Notes under the pieces: model-generated
The model's input: only the letters and a program-made list of their open reading frames with translations
What the model was told of the DNA's origin: nothing
Databases searched by the model: none
Part shown: positions 9,490 through 18,085 of the stretch, piece after piece
Position numbering within the stretch: position 1 is the stretch's first letter
Layout of the letters: each line of letters starts with the position of its first letter
Source: Paenibacillus rubinfantis
GTDB lineage: Bacteria; Bacillota; Bacilli; Paenibacillales; Paenibacillaceae
DNA length: 64,000 nt
Assembly (NCBI RefSeq): GCF_001486505.1
Contig: NZ_LN909065.1
Span: 1,240,001 to 1,304,000, forward strand
Direction: 5' to 3'
Translations under genes and position numbers: made by a program

Positions 9490-10020
9490 TTACATCGGGT
9501 GGGGATAAAGCTCGGAAACCTGAACAGTCCCATCCTTCGTCGTCTCGACCACGACAACAATCGTCCCGGCGGGAATCTCCTTCCGGTCCCAGCTGGAGGC
9601 GATATGTAACGTATTGCCGCCTACCAGCTTTACCATCACTTCGCCAAATCCTTGCGCCGGAATCGGTACGGTGACTTCGCCGACTTTGCCGGGCAGCTCC
9701 GCTTCGGAGAAGCCTGTGGAGTTTTCGCTGTTCTCCATCGGCCTCACATAGGCAAAATACACGACGGCGGACAACAAGACAGCGGCTACGATCGCCAGAA
9801 TCAACACGCCGCCCTTGCCAAGCCCGGTGTACCGATCCAGCAAAATGCCGGCTCCGCCAAAAGCCGTAATTGCCGAGGCTGTGATGATCGGCTTAAGAAA
9901 ATCTGCGGACAGGAAATCGAACACGCCGTCCAGCCAGCTTCCGAGCAAGTCGCCAAGCAATGCGCTGATGACGGCAAACAAGGCACCGCCGACGAAACAA
10001 CCCCAAAACAGCGCTTCCAT
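9490..10020 (-). CDS. yuaF: NfeD-like membrane protein (YuaF type)
   Basis: A 176-residue membrane protein starting MEALFWGCFVGGALF. The start was moved 33 codons inside the longest frame, because GGGAGGAACAGG precedes the ATG at 10020 and the length then matches B. subtilis YuaF (about 174). Hydrophobic segments occupy the N-terminal two thirds. The C-terminal part from about residue 100 (GKVGEVTVPIPAQGFGEVMV) looks like the soluble OB-fold domain of the NfeD family. NfeD proteins are the standard partners of flotillins, and this gene is followed by floT in the same transcript. Confidence 0.9.
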   Translation of the reverse strand: MEALFWGCFVGGALFAVISALLGDLLGSWLDGVFDFLSADFLKPIITASAITAFGGAGILLDRYTGLGKGGVLILAIVAAVLLSAVVYFAYVRPMENSENSTGFSEAELPGKVGEVTVPIPAQGFGEVMVKLVGGNTLHIASSWDRKEIPAGTIVVVVETTKDGTVQVSELYPHPM

Positions 10021-10066
10021 CCTGTTCCTCCCTCTACCCAAAATATTGATGGACTCTACAAATACA

Positions 10067-10092
10067 TACGTAAATTGGAGAAATATGTTTCG
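10067..10092 (-). promoter_or_regulatory. Candidate sigma-W promoter for yuaF-floT
   Basis: On the minus strand CGAAAC (10087-10092) is followed after exactly 16 bases by CGTA (10067-10070). The sigma-W consensus is TGAAAC, 16 bases, CGTA, so only one base of the -35 box differs. B. subtilis yuaF-floT is a known sigma-W target, which supports the call. The promoter begins about 47 bp before the yuaF start. Confidence 0.8.
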
Positions 10093-10135
10093 AAAAAGAA
10101 AAACCGGCCCGCGGGTCACGCCGCGAAACCGGTGA
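10092..10135 (-). terminator. Terminator after the alcohol dehydrogenase gene
   Basis: Minus-strand hairpin with arms ACCGGTTTCGCGG and CCGCGGGCCGGT, followed by TTTTTCTTTTT. It ends the dehydrogenase transcript, and its 3' edge abuts the sigma-W promoter of yuaF. Confidence 0.85.
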
Positions 10136-10162
10136 TGTGTGGCGAATATTTAAAAAAGGATT

Positions 10163-11326
10163 TTACAGCGACATCCGATATATTTCAAGCACGTCTTGCT
10201 TATCCAACTCCGCGAAATTGCCGAATGAGCCAAAGCGAACCGCCTTATCGGCCATGGCTTCCAGTTGACTGTCGTCAATGTCGTAATCGGCTAAGCGGCT
10301 TGGCGCGCCGATTGAGTTCCAGAAGGAGCGCAAAGCTTCGATGCCCTCGAGCGCAATCGTCTCGTCGCTTTTGCCTGCAGGATCCACATGGAAGACGTTG
10401 ATAGCGAGACGCTTAAAGCGCGGGAGATCCTGTTTCAGGTTATATTTCATCCAATTCGGGAACAGAATGGCCAGACCGCCGCCATGGGGAATATCGTAAA
10501 CTGCCGACACGGCATGCTCGATATTGTGGCTTGCCCAGTCCCCGGACAAGCCCATGTTCAACACGCCGTTCAGCGCCATCGTACCGCACAGCAGAATCGT
10601 TTCCCGGAGGTCGTAGTTCTCCAAATCCTGAACCAGCTTCGGCGCTGCTTCGATGACCGTCCGCAACAGCGCCTCACAGAACTCATCCTGCAGCGGAGTG
10701 TGTGGCGTCGGATGGAAATAATGCTCGAACACATGAGACATGATGTCGACCATGCCGTACACCGTTTGATCCTTCGGCAACGAAGCGGTGAACTGCGGAT
10801 CGAGAATGGAGAAGGCCGGATAAGCCAGTTTGCTGCCCCAACCAAGCTTCTCCTTGGTCGCCTCATTCGAGATCACGGAGCTGCCGTTCATCTCCGAGCC
10901 GGTGGCGGCCATGGTGAGCACCGTCCCCAGCGGCAGGGCCGCTTTCGGTACGGCTTTCCGCTCCGCAAAATCCCACATATCCCCGTCGTATTTGGCGCCA
11001 ACGGCAATCGCCTTCGAGCAATCCAGCACGCTGCCGCCGCCGACGGCGAGGACCAACTCGATGCCGTTTGTCTTGCACAGCTCGACCCCACGGTGCACCG
11101 TCGATAGACGCGGGTTCGGCTCAACACCCGCAAGCTCCGTCACTTCGGCGCCGATTTCCCGCAGAATCGCCGTCACTTGATCATACAGTCCGCTGCGTTT
11201 GATGCTTCCGCTGCCGTAGACCAGCAACACTTTTTTTCCGTAAGCCGGCACCTCGGTCCGAAGCGAATCCAGCTGGCCTTTACCGAAAATCAGCTTCGTC
11301 GGATTATGAAACACGAAATGATCCAT
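10163..11326 (-). CDS. Iron-containing alcohol dehydrogenase (YugJ/BdhA type)
   Basis: A 387-residue group III iron-dependent alcohol dehydrogenase. The nucleotide-binding region contains VLLVYGSGSIKR and the glycine-rich AVGGGSVLDCSKAI. Metal-binding histidines are in the C-terminal half, in NIEHAVSAVYDIPHGGGLAI. The N-terminal NPTKLIFGKGQL stretch matches the YugJ/YugK butanol-dehydrogenase branch, which reduces aldehydes with NADH or NADPH. The substrate cannot be read from sequence. The gene is monocistronic, with its own promoter and terminator, and a GGAGGAG ribosome site precedes the ATG. Confidence 0.9.
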   Translation of the reverse strand: MDHFVFHNPTKLIFGKGQLDSLRTEVPAYGKKVLLVYGSGSIKRSGLYDQVTAILREIGAEVTELAGVEPNPRLSTVHRGVELCKTNGIELVLAVGGGSVLDCSKAIAVGAKYDGDMWDFAERKAVPKAALPLGTVLTMAATGSEMNGSSVISNEATKEKLGWGSKLAYPAFSILDPQFTASLPKDQTVYGMVDIMSHVFEHYFHPTPHTPLQDEFCEALLRTVIEAAPKLVQDLENYDLRETILLCGTMALNGVLNMGLSGDWASHNIEHAVSAVYDIPHGGGLAILFPNWMKYNLKQDLPRFKRLAINVFHVDPAGKSDETIALEGIEALRSFWNSIGAPSRLADYDIDDSQLEAMADKAVRFGSFGNFAELDKQDVLEIYRMSL

Positions 11327-11414
11327 GCCGTAACTCCTCCTTAAAATCGGTTATGTAAAAGGGGCTAATCTGCCGACTTGACTTGCTTATTTAGCCTCTT
11401 CAAACTTCCAACCT

Positions 11415-11444
11415 ATTATACTTCCAACTGTAACAAAATAACAA
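11415..11444 (-). promoter_or_regulatory. Promoter of the alcohol dehydrogenase gene
   Basis: Minus-strand TTGTTA and TATAAT (11415-11420) are 18 bases apart, about 90 bp before the ATG. The -10 box is a perfect consensus match. Confidence 0.6.
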
Positions 11445-11449
11445 ACAGA

Positions 11450-11491
11450 AAAAGGTCGTCCCCGCCTGTCACAGCTTAGGGCGACCTATTC
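11450..11491 (-). terminator. Terminator of the galKET operon
   Basis: Minus-strand hairpin AGGTCGCCC and GGGACGACCT followed by TTTTTC, located just after the galT stop. Confidence 0.78.
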
Positions 11492-11509
11492 TATTAAATT
11501 CGGTTATGC

Positions 11510-13087
11510 CTACCGTCTGCGGTAACCGATCGACACGACAAAGCGCTCGAACGCCTCACGGCCTTCCGGCGTCGCTTTGAATACACCGGCATGTCCAAGG
11601 ATCTCCGCAAACTTGCTGCCTACCTCGTCGCGCAGGAGCGCTTCCGCCTCTTCACGAGCCTGCGACATGCCCGTGCGCGCGACCAGTTCCTTCACCCAAT
11701 CCGCATGTACGGCCAAGCGGGCATTGGGATCGGATACAGTCTGCTCGTAGAGCGCCTTGTCGCCGCTCAGAATGTCAGCAACCCCGGCCAGTTCTTCCTT
11801 CAACCGGCCCGGCAGGATCGCTACCCCCATCACTTCGATCAGGCCGATGTTCTCCTTCTTGATGTGATGCATCTCCCGGTGCGGATGGAAGATTCCCTCA
11901 GGATGCTGTTCATTCGTCCGGTTATTGCGCAGGACGATATCGGCTTCATACCCGCCGTCTGCGCTGCGGCGAACGATTGGCGTTACCGTGTTATGCGGTA
12001 CGGATTCCCCGTTCTCCTCAGAGAAGGCCAGGACATCGGCGGACGGATCGCTGTATTGCTTCCATTTCTCGTACAGATCGTCCGCTGCTTCCAGTACAGC
12101 TTCGCGGTCTTGGCCATTCACTCGCAGGACGGACATCGGCCACTTTACCATGCCGACGGTGACGCCGGCAAAGTCCGGGTGTTCATACACGGCTTCGACC
12201 GGAGCTTTCTCCAACGGAAACGTATGGTGCCCTCCTTGGAAATGGTCATGCGTCAGGATCGAACCCCCTACGATCGGCAGGTCCGCGTTGGAGCCGATGA
12301 AGTAATGCGGGAACAATGTCGTGAAATCCAGCAGCCGCTTAAACGTCTCGCGGGTCAGCTTCATCGGCACGTGATCGTGGTGGAACACGATGCAATGCTC
12401 GTTGTAATAAACGTAAGGCGAGTATTGGAAAAACCACGGTTCTCCGTTCAGCGTGAGCGGGATGACGCGTAAGTTCTGACGGGCCGGATGATTTAAGCGC
12501 CCGGCATAACCTACGTTCTCTCGACACAGCTGGCATTTAGGATACACCGGCGGCGGCAGCAGCTTAGCCATGGCGATTTCTTTCGGATTTTTCTCTGGTT
12601 TGGATAAGTTAATCGTGATTTCCATGGCCCCGAACGGGGTAGGCTGCTCCCAATAGATGTTCTGGCGAACCCGGTCCATCCGAATGTAATTGCTGTCCAC
12701 GGACAGCTTATAGAAGGCGTCAGTCGCCGCAGCGATCCCCTGTTCGCTTTCCGTTTTGCGAAAAGCAGCGATCGTTTCCGACGGGCGCGGCATCAGCAGA
12801 CCCATGATTTGGGCATCCAGCAAATCGCGGTACGTAGCGGTATCTTCCGGAATCAGGCCGATCGCGAACCCGTAATCAATCAAGATTTCCAGCGGCTCCT
12901 GCGGTCCGGTTAACGCCTCCTGCGCTACATCCCCGGCGTATGGCTCATCGAACGAAAACAACTCGAGAAGACGGTTGCGCGAGTAGTCCACGTCCCACCA
13001 ATCGATCAAACCTTGCTCCAGCGCATAATTCACCAGTCGTTCAATGGCATGAAGTGCGTCTTGACGATTTCTCTCTTCTACTCCCAT
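11510..13087 (-). CDS. galT: UDP-glucose--hexose-1-phosphate uridylyltransferase
   Basis: GalT, 525 residues, of the long Firmicute type (class II) rather than the E. coli type of about 350. It exchanges galactose-1-phosphate and UDP-glucose for UDP-galactose and glucose-1-phosphate in the Leloir pathway. The conserved block GGSILTHDHFQGGHH near residue 270-300 contains the HxH-type motif expected around the catalytic histidine in this class. Cysteines in YPKCQLCREN near residue 180 probably bind metal. GGGAGTG precedes the ATG. It is the last gene of galK-galE-galT, 14 bp after galE. Confidence 0.95.
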   Translation of the reverse strand: MGVEERNRQDALHAIERLVNYALEQGLIDWWDVDYSRNRLLELFSFDEPYAGDVAQEALTGPQEPLEILIDYGFAIGLIPEDTATYRDLLDAQIMGLLMPRPSETIAAFRKTESEQGIAAATDAFYKLSVDSNYIRMDRVRQNIYWEQPTPFGAMEITINLSKPEKNPKEIAMAKLLPPPVYPKCQLCRENVGYAGRLNHPARQNLRVIPLTLNGEPWFFQYSPYVYYNEHCIVFHHDHVPMKLTRETFKRLLDFTTLFPHYFIGSNADLPIVGGSILTHDHFQGGHHTFPLEKAPVEAVYEHPDFAGVTVGMVKWPMSVLRVNGQDREAVLEAADDLYEKWKQYSDPSADVLAFSEENGESVPHNTVTPIVRRSADGGYEADIVLRNNRTNEQHPEGIFHPHREMHHIKKENIGLIEVMGVAILPGRLKEELAGVADILSGDKALYEQTVSDPNARLAVHADWVKELVARTGMSQAREEAEALLRDEVGSKFAEILGHAGVFKATPEGREAFERFVVSIGYRRR

Positions 13088-13101
13088 CCCATAACACTCC
13101 C

Positions 13102-14088
13102 TTAGTCGTTATAGCCGTTTGGATGGCTGTTATGCCACTGCCACGCGCTTTCGATGATGTTCGCCAATTGGTTGCGGGTCGGATTCCAGCCCAGCACGCG
13201 GCGAGCTTTGTACGATGAAGCGATGAGCACGGCCGGATCGCCGGCACGGCGCGGGCTGATCACAACCGGGAAGTCGCGGCCGGTAACCTCCTTCACGGTT
13301 TCGATCACTTCCTTGACCGAGAAGCCTTGCCCGTTGCCGAGGTTAAACACGTCGCTCTCCCCGCCGCCAAGCAAATGATCTACCGCTCGCAGATGGGCAT
13401 CCGCCAAATCGCTCACGTGGATATAGTCGCGGACGCAGGTCCCGTCCGTGGTGTTATAGTCATCGCCGAATACTTGGATGGATGGACGTTGCCCCAATGC
13501 CGCCTGAATGATCAACGGGATTAGATGGCTTTCCGGACGATGGTCCTCGCCGATTTTGCCGCTCTCATGGGCACCGGCTGCGTTGAAGTAACGCAGGGAC
13601 ACGTATTTGATCCCCAGCACCTGGTCGAACCAGGCCATCATCCGTTCCATGGTCAGCTTGGTTTCGCCGTACACGTTGGTTGGCCGAGTCGGATCGTTCT
13701 CCTCAATCGGTACTTTTTCCGGTTCGCCGTAGGTTGCCGCGGTGGAGGAGAATACGATTTTGCGGACATTCGCCTGATCCATCGCGTCGAGCAAGCAAAG
13801 CGTACCGTATACGTTGTTATCGAAATATTTCACCGGGTCCTTCATGCTCTCTCCAACCAGGGAGTTCGCGGCAAAATGGATAACCGCTTCGATCTCATTC
13901 TCGGCAAACAGCTTGGCCAGAAGCGCTTTGTCGCGCAGATCGCCTTCATAAAGCTTGCCGCCGAGCAACGCCTCGCGATGTCCGGTCTGCAGGTTGTCGA
14001 TCACGACAACCTCTCTTCCTTGCTCCAGCAACGCCGCTACTGTATGCGAGCCGATATAACCGGCTCCTCCCGTGACTAAAATCGCCAT
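13102..14088 (-). CDS. galE: UDP-glucose 4-epimerase
   Basis: GalE, 328 residues, an extended short-chain dehydrogenase that interconverts UDP-galactose and UDP-glucose with bound NAD. The dinucleotide motif GGAGYIGSHT is at residues 7-16. The catalytic YxxxK pair is in NVYGETKLTMER near residue 140-150, with the partner serine in FSSTAATYG upstream. It starts two bases after the galK stop and precedes galT, so the three genes form one operon. Confidence 0.96.
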   Translation of the reverse strand: MAILVTGGAGYIGSHTVAALLEQGREVVVIDNLQTGHREALLGGKLYEGDLRDKALLAKLFAENEIEAVIHFAANSLVGESMKDPVKYFDNNVYGTLCLLDAMDQANVRKIVFSSTAATYGEPEKVPIEENDPTRPTNVYGETKLTMERMMAWFDQVLGIKYVSLRYFNAAGAHESGKIGEDHRPESHLIPLIIQAALGQRPSIQVFGDDYNTTDGTCVRDYIHVSDLADAHLRAVDHLLGGGESDVFNLGNGQGFSVKEVIETVKEVTGRDFPVVISPRRAGDPAVLIASSYKARRVLGWNPTRNQLANIIESAWQWHNSHPNGYND

Positions 14089-14090
14089 GG

Positions 14091-15269
14091 TTATTTCTCC
14101 CCTTTCATCTCATGTACGCCGTCGCCTACGCCGCACACGTAGAATTCGCCTTCCAGTCCCGTCCGTTCTTTATAAGCCTGGCCGACCTCCGCCACGAACC
14201 GCTCCACGGAGTCCTCGTGTACCAGTGATACCGTACAGCCGCCAAACCCGGCCCCGGTCATCCGAGCGCCTAATGTACCCTCGATCTTCCGAGCTTCCTC
14301 AACCATCACGTCCAGCTCCAGGCAGCTCACTTCGTACAAATCGCGCAGCGAATCATGCGAGGCGTTCATCAGCTCGCCAAAAGCCTTCAGGTCGTTGGCG
14401 CTCAACGCATCCACCGATGTCAGCACGCGTGCGTTTTCTTCCACAACGTGTTTGGCCCGCTTATACAAGACTTCGTTTGTAAAATCCCCCGTCCATTGCT
14501 CCAGCTGTTCCGGTTTCAGGTGGGCCAAGAACTCCAAGCCCGGCTCACGTTTTTGCAAAATCTCCAGCGCAGCATCACATTCCGAACGTCGCTCATTATA
14601 TTTGGAATCGACCAGCCCGCGGCGTTTCTTCGTATTGCCAATGACCAGCTTATAAGCGCCCGTCCGGAATGGCACCAGCTTATATTCTAAGGTGTCGCAC
14701 ATCAGCAGGATCGCGTGGTCCTTGGCGCCGTTTGCCACGGCGAATTGGTCCATGATACCGCTGTTTACACCAACGTATTGATTCTCGGCCCGTTGAGACA
14801 ACCGCGCGATTTCCACCTTGTTAGTCTCTTTCCCTTCCATGCTCAGGAAGGCGAAGGCTGTCACCACTTCGAGCGAAGCGGAGGAGGACAAGCCCGATCC
14901 GTTTGGAATCTCGCCGTGGAACAGCAGGTCATATCCGCTTGTAAGCGAGATGCCGAGCTTCTTCAGTTCGACGTAAACGCCGATCGGATAGTCGATCCAT
15001 TCGCCGGTTTTGCTAGTACCGAGCTCTTCCACTGCCAGCTCCGCCGTAAAGGGAAGATTGCCGGAAGCGAAGGAGACTTTGCCGTCGCCGCGTTTGCGAA
15101 TCGCCAGCGTCGTCCCGAATTCCAGCGCCGCAGGGAAGACATAGCCCCCGTTATAGTCGATATGCTCGCCGATCAAATTGACGCGGCCCGGCGCGTTAAA
15201 CACGCGAATCGACTCCGTGCTTTCCCCATACTTGGATATAAACAATTGTTCCATTTCCTGCTTTTTCAT
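14091..15269 (-). CDS. galK: Galactokinase
   Basis: Galactokinase, 392 residues, a GHMP kinase that phosphorylates galactose at C1. The start was placed at the ATG at 15269 (MKKQEMEQLF), preceded by GGGGTG; the frame is open 26 codons further upstream but the promoter lies in that stretch. The galactokinase signature GRVNLIGEHIDYNGGYVFP is near residue 30. The ATP-binding motif PNGSGLSSSAS is near residue 125 and the C-terminal GHMP motif MTGAGFGGCTVSL near residue 345. First gene of the galKET operon. Confidence 0.96.
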   Translation of the reverse strand: MKKQEMEQLFISKYGESTESIRVFNAPGRVNLIGEHIDYNGGYVFPAALEFGTTLAIRKRGDGKVSFASGNLPFTAELAVEELGTSKTGEWIDYPIGVYVELKKLGISLTSGYDLLFHGEIPNGSGLSSSASLEVVTAFAFLSMEGKETNKVEIARLSQRAENQYVGVNSGIMDQFAVANGAKDHAILLMCDTLEYKLVPFRTGAYKLVIGNTKKRRGLVDSKYNERRSECDAALEILQKREPGLEFLAHLKPEQLEQWTGDFTNEVLYKRAKHVVEENARVLTSVDALSANDLKAFGELMNASHDSLRDLYEVSCLELDVMVEEARKIEGTLGARMTGAGFGGCTVSLVHEDSVERFVAEVGQAYKERTGLEGEFYVCGVGDGVHEMKGEK

Positions 15270-15313
15270 CAACGTACACCCCATCGTCATGGAATCTTGG
15301 ATTTCTTGTACCC

Positions 15314-15342
15314 AGTATAATAAAATCGCTTTGCTTTGATAA
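15314..15342 (-). promoter_or_regulatory. Promoter of galKET
   Basis: Minus-strand TTATCA (15337-15342) and TATACT (15314-15319) have 17-base spacing, about 45 bp before the galK start. The divergent AraC-type gene starts 130 bp away, so this intergenic stretch probably also holds the regulator's binding sites, which I could not define. Confidence 0.6.
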
Positions 15343-15448
15343 TGCAACTTTGCGAGAACAATATAGATAAATGTGACTTTTAAGAGTAAAATGTGTACAG
15401 AGTCCTATGGGGCGTTTCCCATTCCCCTGCCAAAAGGAGACAAGACCC

Positions 15449-16312
15449 ATGATGAAAGAAACCTATAGCGCGGCCGCCAACCCGGATTTGTTCGAAGCGG
15501 AGGAACTGCATGTCCTATTCGGGGGCGAAAGTCAGACCCTTCCTGATCACCGGCTGGGTCCAAAAGTATATGATTATTTCCTCCTGCATTTTGTGGAGCA
15601 GGGCAAGGGCACGTTTCGGACCGAATCCGCCTCTTATGAGCTCAGCGAAGGGGACGGCTTCCTGATTCTTCCCGATCAGCTCGTCACCTATGCTTCCGAT
15701 GTGGCCGAGCCATGGCGTTACCGCTGGATCGCCTTCACCGGAGCGAAGGCGGCGGAGCTCGTGAAGCGGGCCGGCTTCACCCCGGAGCAGCCGGTGTTCC
15801 GGCACGGCGGGAACAGCCCGATCCCCGCATTGTTGAGCAGCGTGCTGCAGACCTTCCAAGCGAAAAAAAGCAGCTCCCATCTGTTATCGTTGGGGCTGCT
15901 GCATCAGATCATGGCCGAAGCCCAGGAGACGCTTGGGTTGGCTTCGGCGCTGCCGTCGGGCGAATCCGGCGTTCAGCGGATCGTCAAACAAATGATTCAT
16001 TATATGGCCAGCCAATATGCGCATCCGGTCTCGATCGAGCAGATGTGCGCATCCTTGGGCTATAACCGGGCTTATCTTTCACGGATTTTCAAAAAAGAAA
16101 CCGGCATTACCCCTGTCACCTATTTGCTGAAGCTGAGAATCGATAAATCCCGCCAACTGCTGCGCGAACGTCCAGAGCTGTCGATCGAGCAGATCGCCGC
16201 CTCCGTTGGGCTCACCGACCCGCTCTACTTCTCACGGCAATTCCGCCGGTTCCATCACGAATCGCCCAGCGAATATCGCAAGGCGGTCACCCGGAATCCC
16301 GCCAAGGAGTAA
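15449..16312 (+). CDS. AraC family transcriptional regulator
   Basis: A 287-residue AraC-type regulator. Residues about 15-150 form a cupin-like sensor domain (LHFVEQGKGTFRTE, GFLILPDQLVTY). The last 100 residues hold two helix-turn-helix motifs, including GYNRAYLSRIFKKETGITP and VGLTDPLYFSRQFRRFH. The start at 15449 has GGAG nine bases upstream; a second ATG follows directly. It diverges from galK, so control of galactose or galactoside use is a reasonable inference. Regulators of this shape also control alpha-galactosidase genes, none of which is in view. Confidence 0.88.
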   Translation: MMKETYSAAANPDLFEAEELHVLFGGESQTLPDHRLGPKVYDYFLLHFVEQGKGTFRTESASYELSEGDGFLILPDQLVTYASDVAEPWRYRWIAFTGAKAAELVKRAGFTPEQPVFRHGGNSPIPALLSSVLQTFQAKKSSSHLLSLGLLHQIMAEAQETLGLASALPSGESGVQRIVKQMIHYMASQYAHPVSIEQMCASLGYNRAYLSRIFKKETGITPVTYLLKLRIDKSRQLLRERPELSIEQIAASVGLTDPLYFSRQFRRFHHESPSEYRKAVTRNPAKE

Positions 16313-16320
16313 GTCTCGTC

Positions 16321-17070
16321 TTACTCCGCCAAGCCTAGCTTCCGGGAGACCGCTCCCAGCACCGCGCCGATCGGCTCGGTGATCAGCAGGTCGGCTCGGC
16401 TGTCGTACGCGGTAGACGAGGCGTTGATCAGTACGGTCCGCGCGCCGCGGAAGTAAGTGATCAAATGCGCCGCAGGCTGCACCGTCAGAGAGGTGCCGCC
16501 AATCACCAGCAGATCGGCGCCGGCGATCGCGGTGACCGTGTCCTGGATGACCTGATCATCCAGGCTCTCTCCATACAGAACCACATCCGGCTTGATGATT
16601 CCGCCGCAATCGCAACGCGGCACAACAGCTTCACTAGCCATTACGTCGTCTAACGTATAGGTGCGGCCGCAGTCCATACAGGTGTTGCGGTGTACCGACC
16701 CGTGCAGCTCCAGCACGCGACGGCTTCCCGCCTGCTGGTGGAGCCCGTCGATATTTTGCGTCACCACGGCGCTTAGCTTCCCTGCTCGCTCCAGTTCGGC
16801 CAAACAGCGGTGCGCGGCATTCGGCTGCGCTTCCGTATGGATCATTTTCGTTTTATAGAAATCGAAAAACACCTCCGGGTGCCGCTCAAAGAACCGCCGG
16901 CTTAAGATCTCCTCCGGCGCGTAAGGCGACGACTTCTCCATCTGGTAAATGCCCGCTGCCGAACGGAAGTCGGGAATCCCGCTTTCCGTCGATACCCCAG
17001 CCCCGCCGAAAAATACGATGTGATTGCTCTCCTCAACCCATGCCGCCAAAGTGTCGATCTCCTTGGTCAT
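16321..17070 (-). CDS. cobB: NAD-dependent protein deacylase, sirtuin
   Basis: A 249-residue Sir2 family enzyme that removes acyl groups from lysine using NAD. The NAD-binding motif GAGVSTESGIPDFRS is near residue 23. The catalytic histidine lies in TQNIDGLHQQAGS, with the active His in VLELHGSVH near residue 120. Two cysteine pairs (CMDCG and CDCGG) form the zinc site. It converges on the AraC gene with an 8-bp gap and probably shares a transcript with the HAD hydrolase gene that ends 3 bp upstream. Confidence 0.94.
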   Translation of the reverse strand: MTKEIDTLAAWVEESNHIVFFGGAGVSTESGIPDFRSAAGIYQMEKSSPYAPEEILSRRFFERHPEVFFDFYKTKMIHTEAQPNAAHRCLAELERAGKLSAVVTQNIDGLHQQAGSRRVLELHGSVHRNTCMDCGRTYTLDDVMASEAVVPRCDCGGIIKPDVVLYGESLDDQVIQDTVTAIAGADLLVIGGTSLTVQPAAHLITYFRGARTVLINASSTAYDSRADLLITEPIGAVLGAVSRKLGLAE

Positions 17071-17073
17071 CTC

Positions 17074-17865
17074 CTACTTAACCTCCTTTTCATATATCCT
17101 TAACTCTTGATAACTGGAAATGATAACGTCCGCGTCCCGCAAGTAAACCGCGTCCAGCGGGTCTCCACTAAACTCCTCCGCAATGCCGATGGTCATCACC
17201 ACTTCCGCACGTTTTCCCATTTGCATGTCGGCGTTGCTGTCGCCAATAACCACGGCTTCGCTTGGCGAGATCCCCAATTCGCGGCAGGCCAGCAGCGCCA
17301 TATCCGGTCCCGGCTTCCCCCGGGCAACGCGATCCCGACCGACCACGCTGGTAAACGCGTCTCGGATGCCCATCCATTCCAGATGCTCCAACGCTCCCGC
17401 TGTTGAGTCGGAGGTGACAACCGCGAGCTTCACCCCGACCTCTTGGCAGCTCTGCAGGAATTCGCGCAGCCCGGGCAAGGGAACGGCATCCCGACGCTGC
17501 TTAAGCTCCTCCATGGCCGCCCCATTTAATTCGCGTACGGCGGTTACCGCTTCGTTCCAGGGAAGCCCTGCGGCATACAATGTCGAAGCCAACAGGGCGA
17601 TCACCTCTTCTTCCGTTCCCATCGCGACCGGTCCGGTTTTGTCGTAACCGATGACCCGGTTCTCCTCGTCCGTATGCAGACCTAGCAACGCCGCTTTGTT
17701 TAGCCCTCCAGGTGAACCCAACTCGGCCAACTTCCGCTCCATCAAGTCGGTTAAGGCCGCCGCCCAGCTTCCCCACAGGCCCATAAAATTCAACAACGTT
17801 CCATCCTTATCAAACAAAATGGCGCGGCAAATTGCCTTCTGTCCCTGCGCTTCGATCGTGGCCAA
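17074..17865 (-). CDS. HAD family phosphatase (phosphoglycolate phosphatase-like)
   Basis: A HAD hydrolase with the nucleophile motif FDKDGTLLNF near the N-terminus, motif II VVTSDST, the lysine in ARGKPGPD and motif IV VIGDSNADMQMG. A helical cap follows motif I, as in phosphoglycolate phosphatases; the substrate is unknown. The frame is open to 17949, but a TATAAT box at 17900-17905 puts transcription start after the upstream ATG. The likely start is therefore the TTG at 17865, or the CTG at 17871, downstream of AAGGAG. That gives about 263-265 residues. Probably co-transcribed with the sirtuin gene. Confidence 0.85.
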   Translation of the reverse strand: MATIEAQGQKAICRAILFDKDGTLLNFMGLWGSWAAALTDLMERKLAELGSPGGLNKAALLGLHTDEENRVIGYDKTGPVAMGTEEEVIALLASTLYAAGLPWNEAVTAVRELNGAAMEELKQRRDAVPLPGLREFLQSCQEVGVKLAVVTSDSTAGALEHLEWMGIRDAFTSVVGRDRVARGKPGPDMALLACRELGISPSEAVVIGDSNADMQMGKRAEVVMTIGIAEEFSGDPLDAVYLRDADVIISSYQELRIYEKEVK

Positions 17866-17899
17866 TGCCAGTTCCCCTCTCCTTAAATACATTGTCCTT

Positions 17900-17905
17900 A
17901 TTATA
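17900..17905 (-). promoter_or_regulatory. -10 box (TATAAT) for the HAD-cobB transcript
   Basis: Perfect TATAAT on the minus strand. I saw no good -35 box at 17 bases. Its place inside the longest open frame decides the downstream start of the HAD gene. Confidence 0.5.
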
Positions 17906-18018
17906 CCATTTTCGTACCTTGTACCGAGTTCCTCAAGGCCATTATCCAACGGCTGTATCCGATGGCCCAGTTCACAGGTCGCTTTTTTAAATCACTTAAA
18001 ATTTTATCTATTTATTTC

Positions 18019-18043
18019 GTTTCAACATGGAAGTCTGTGGTAA
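18019..18043 (+). promoter_or_regulatory. Possible sigma-B promoter for the KGG protein gene
   Basis: GTTTCA (18019-18024), 13 bases, TGGTAA (18038-18043). The sigma-B consensus is GTTTAA, 12-14 bases, GGGTAT. Three of the twelve box bases differ, so this is suggestive only. The product, a KGG-repeat protein, belongs to a family commonly induced in general stress. Confidence 0.42.
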
Positions 18044-18085
18044 ATAAAACATACGTACTCCAAAATAAGATCAAGGAGGGATTCG

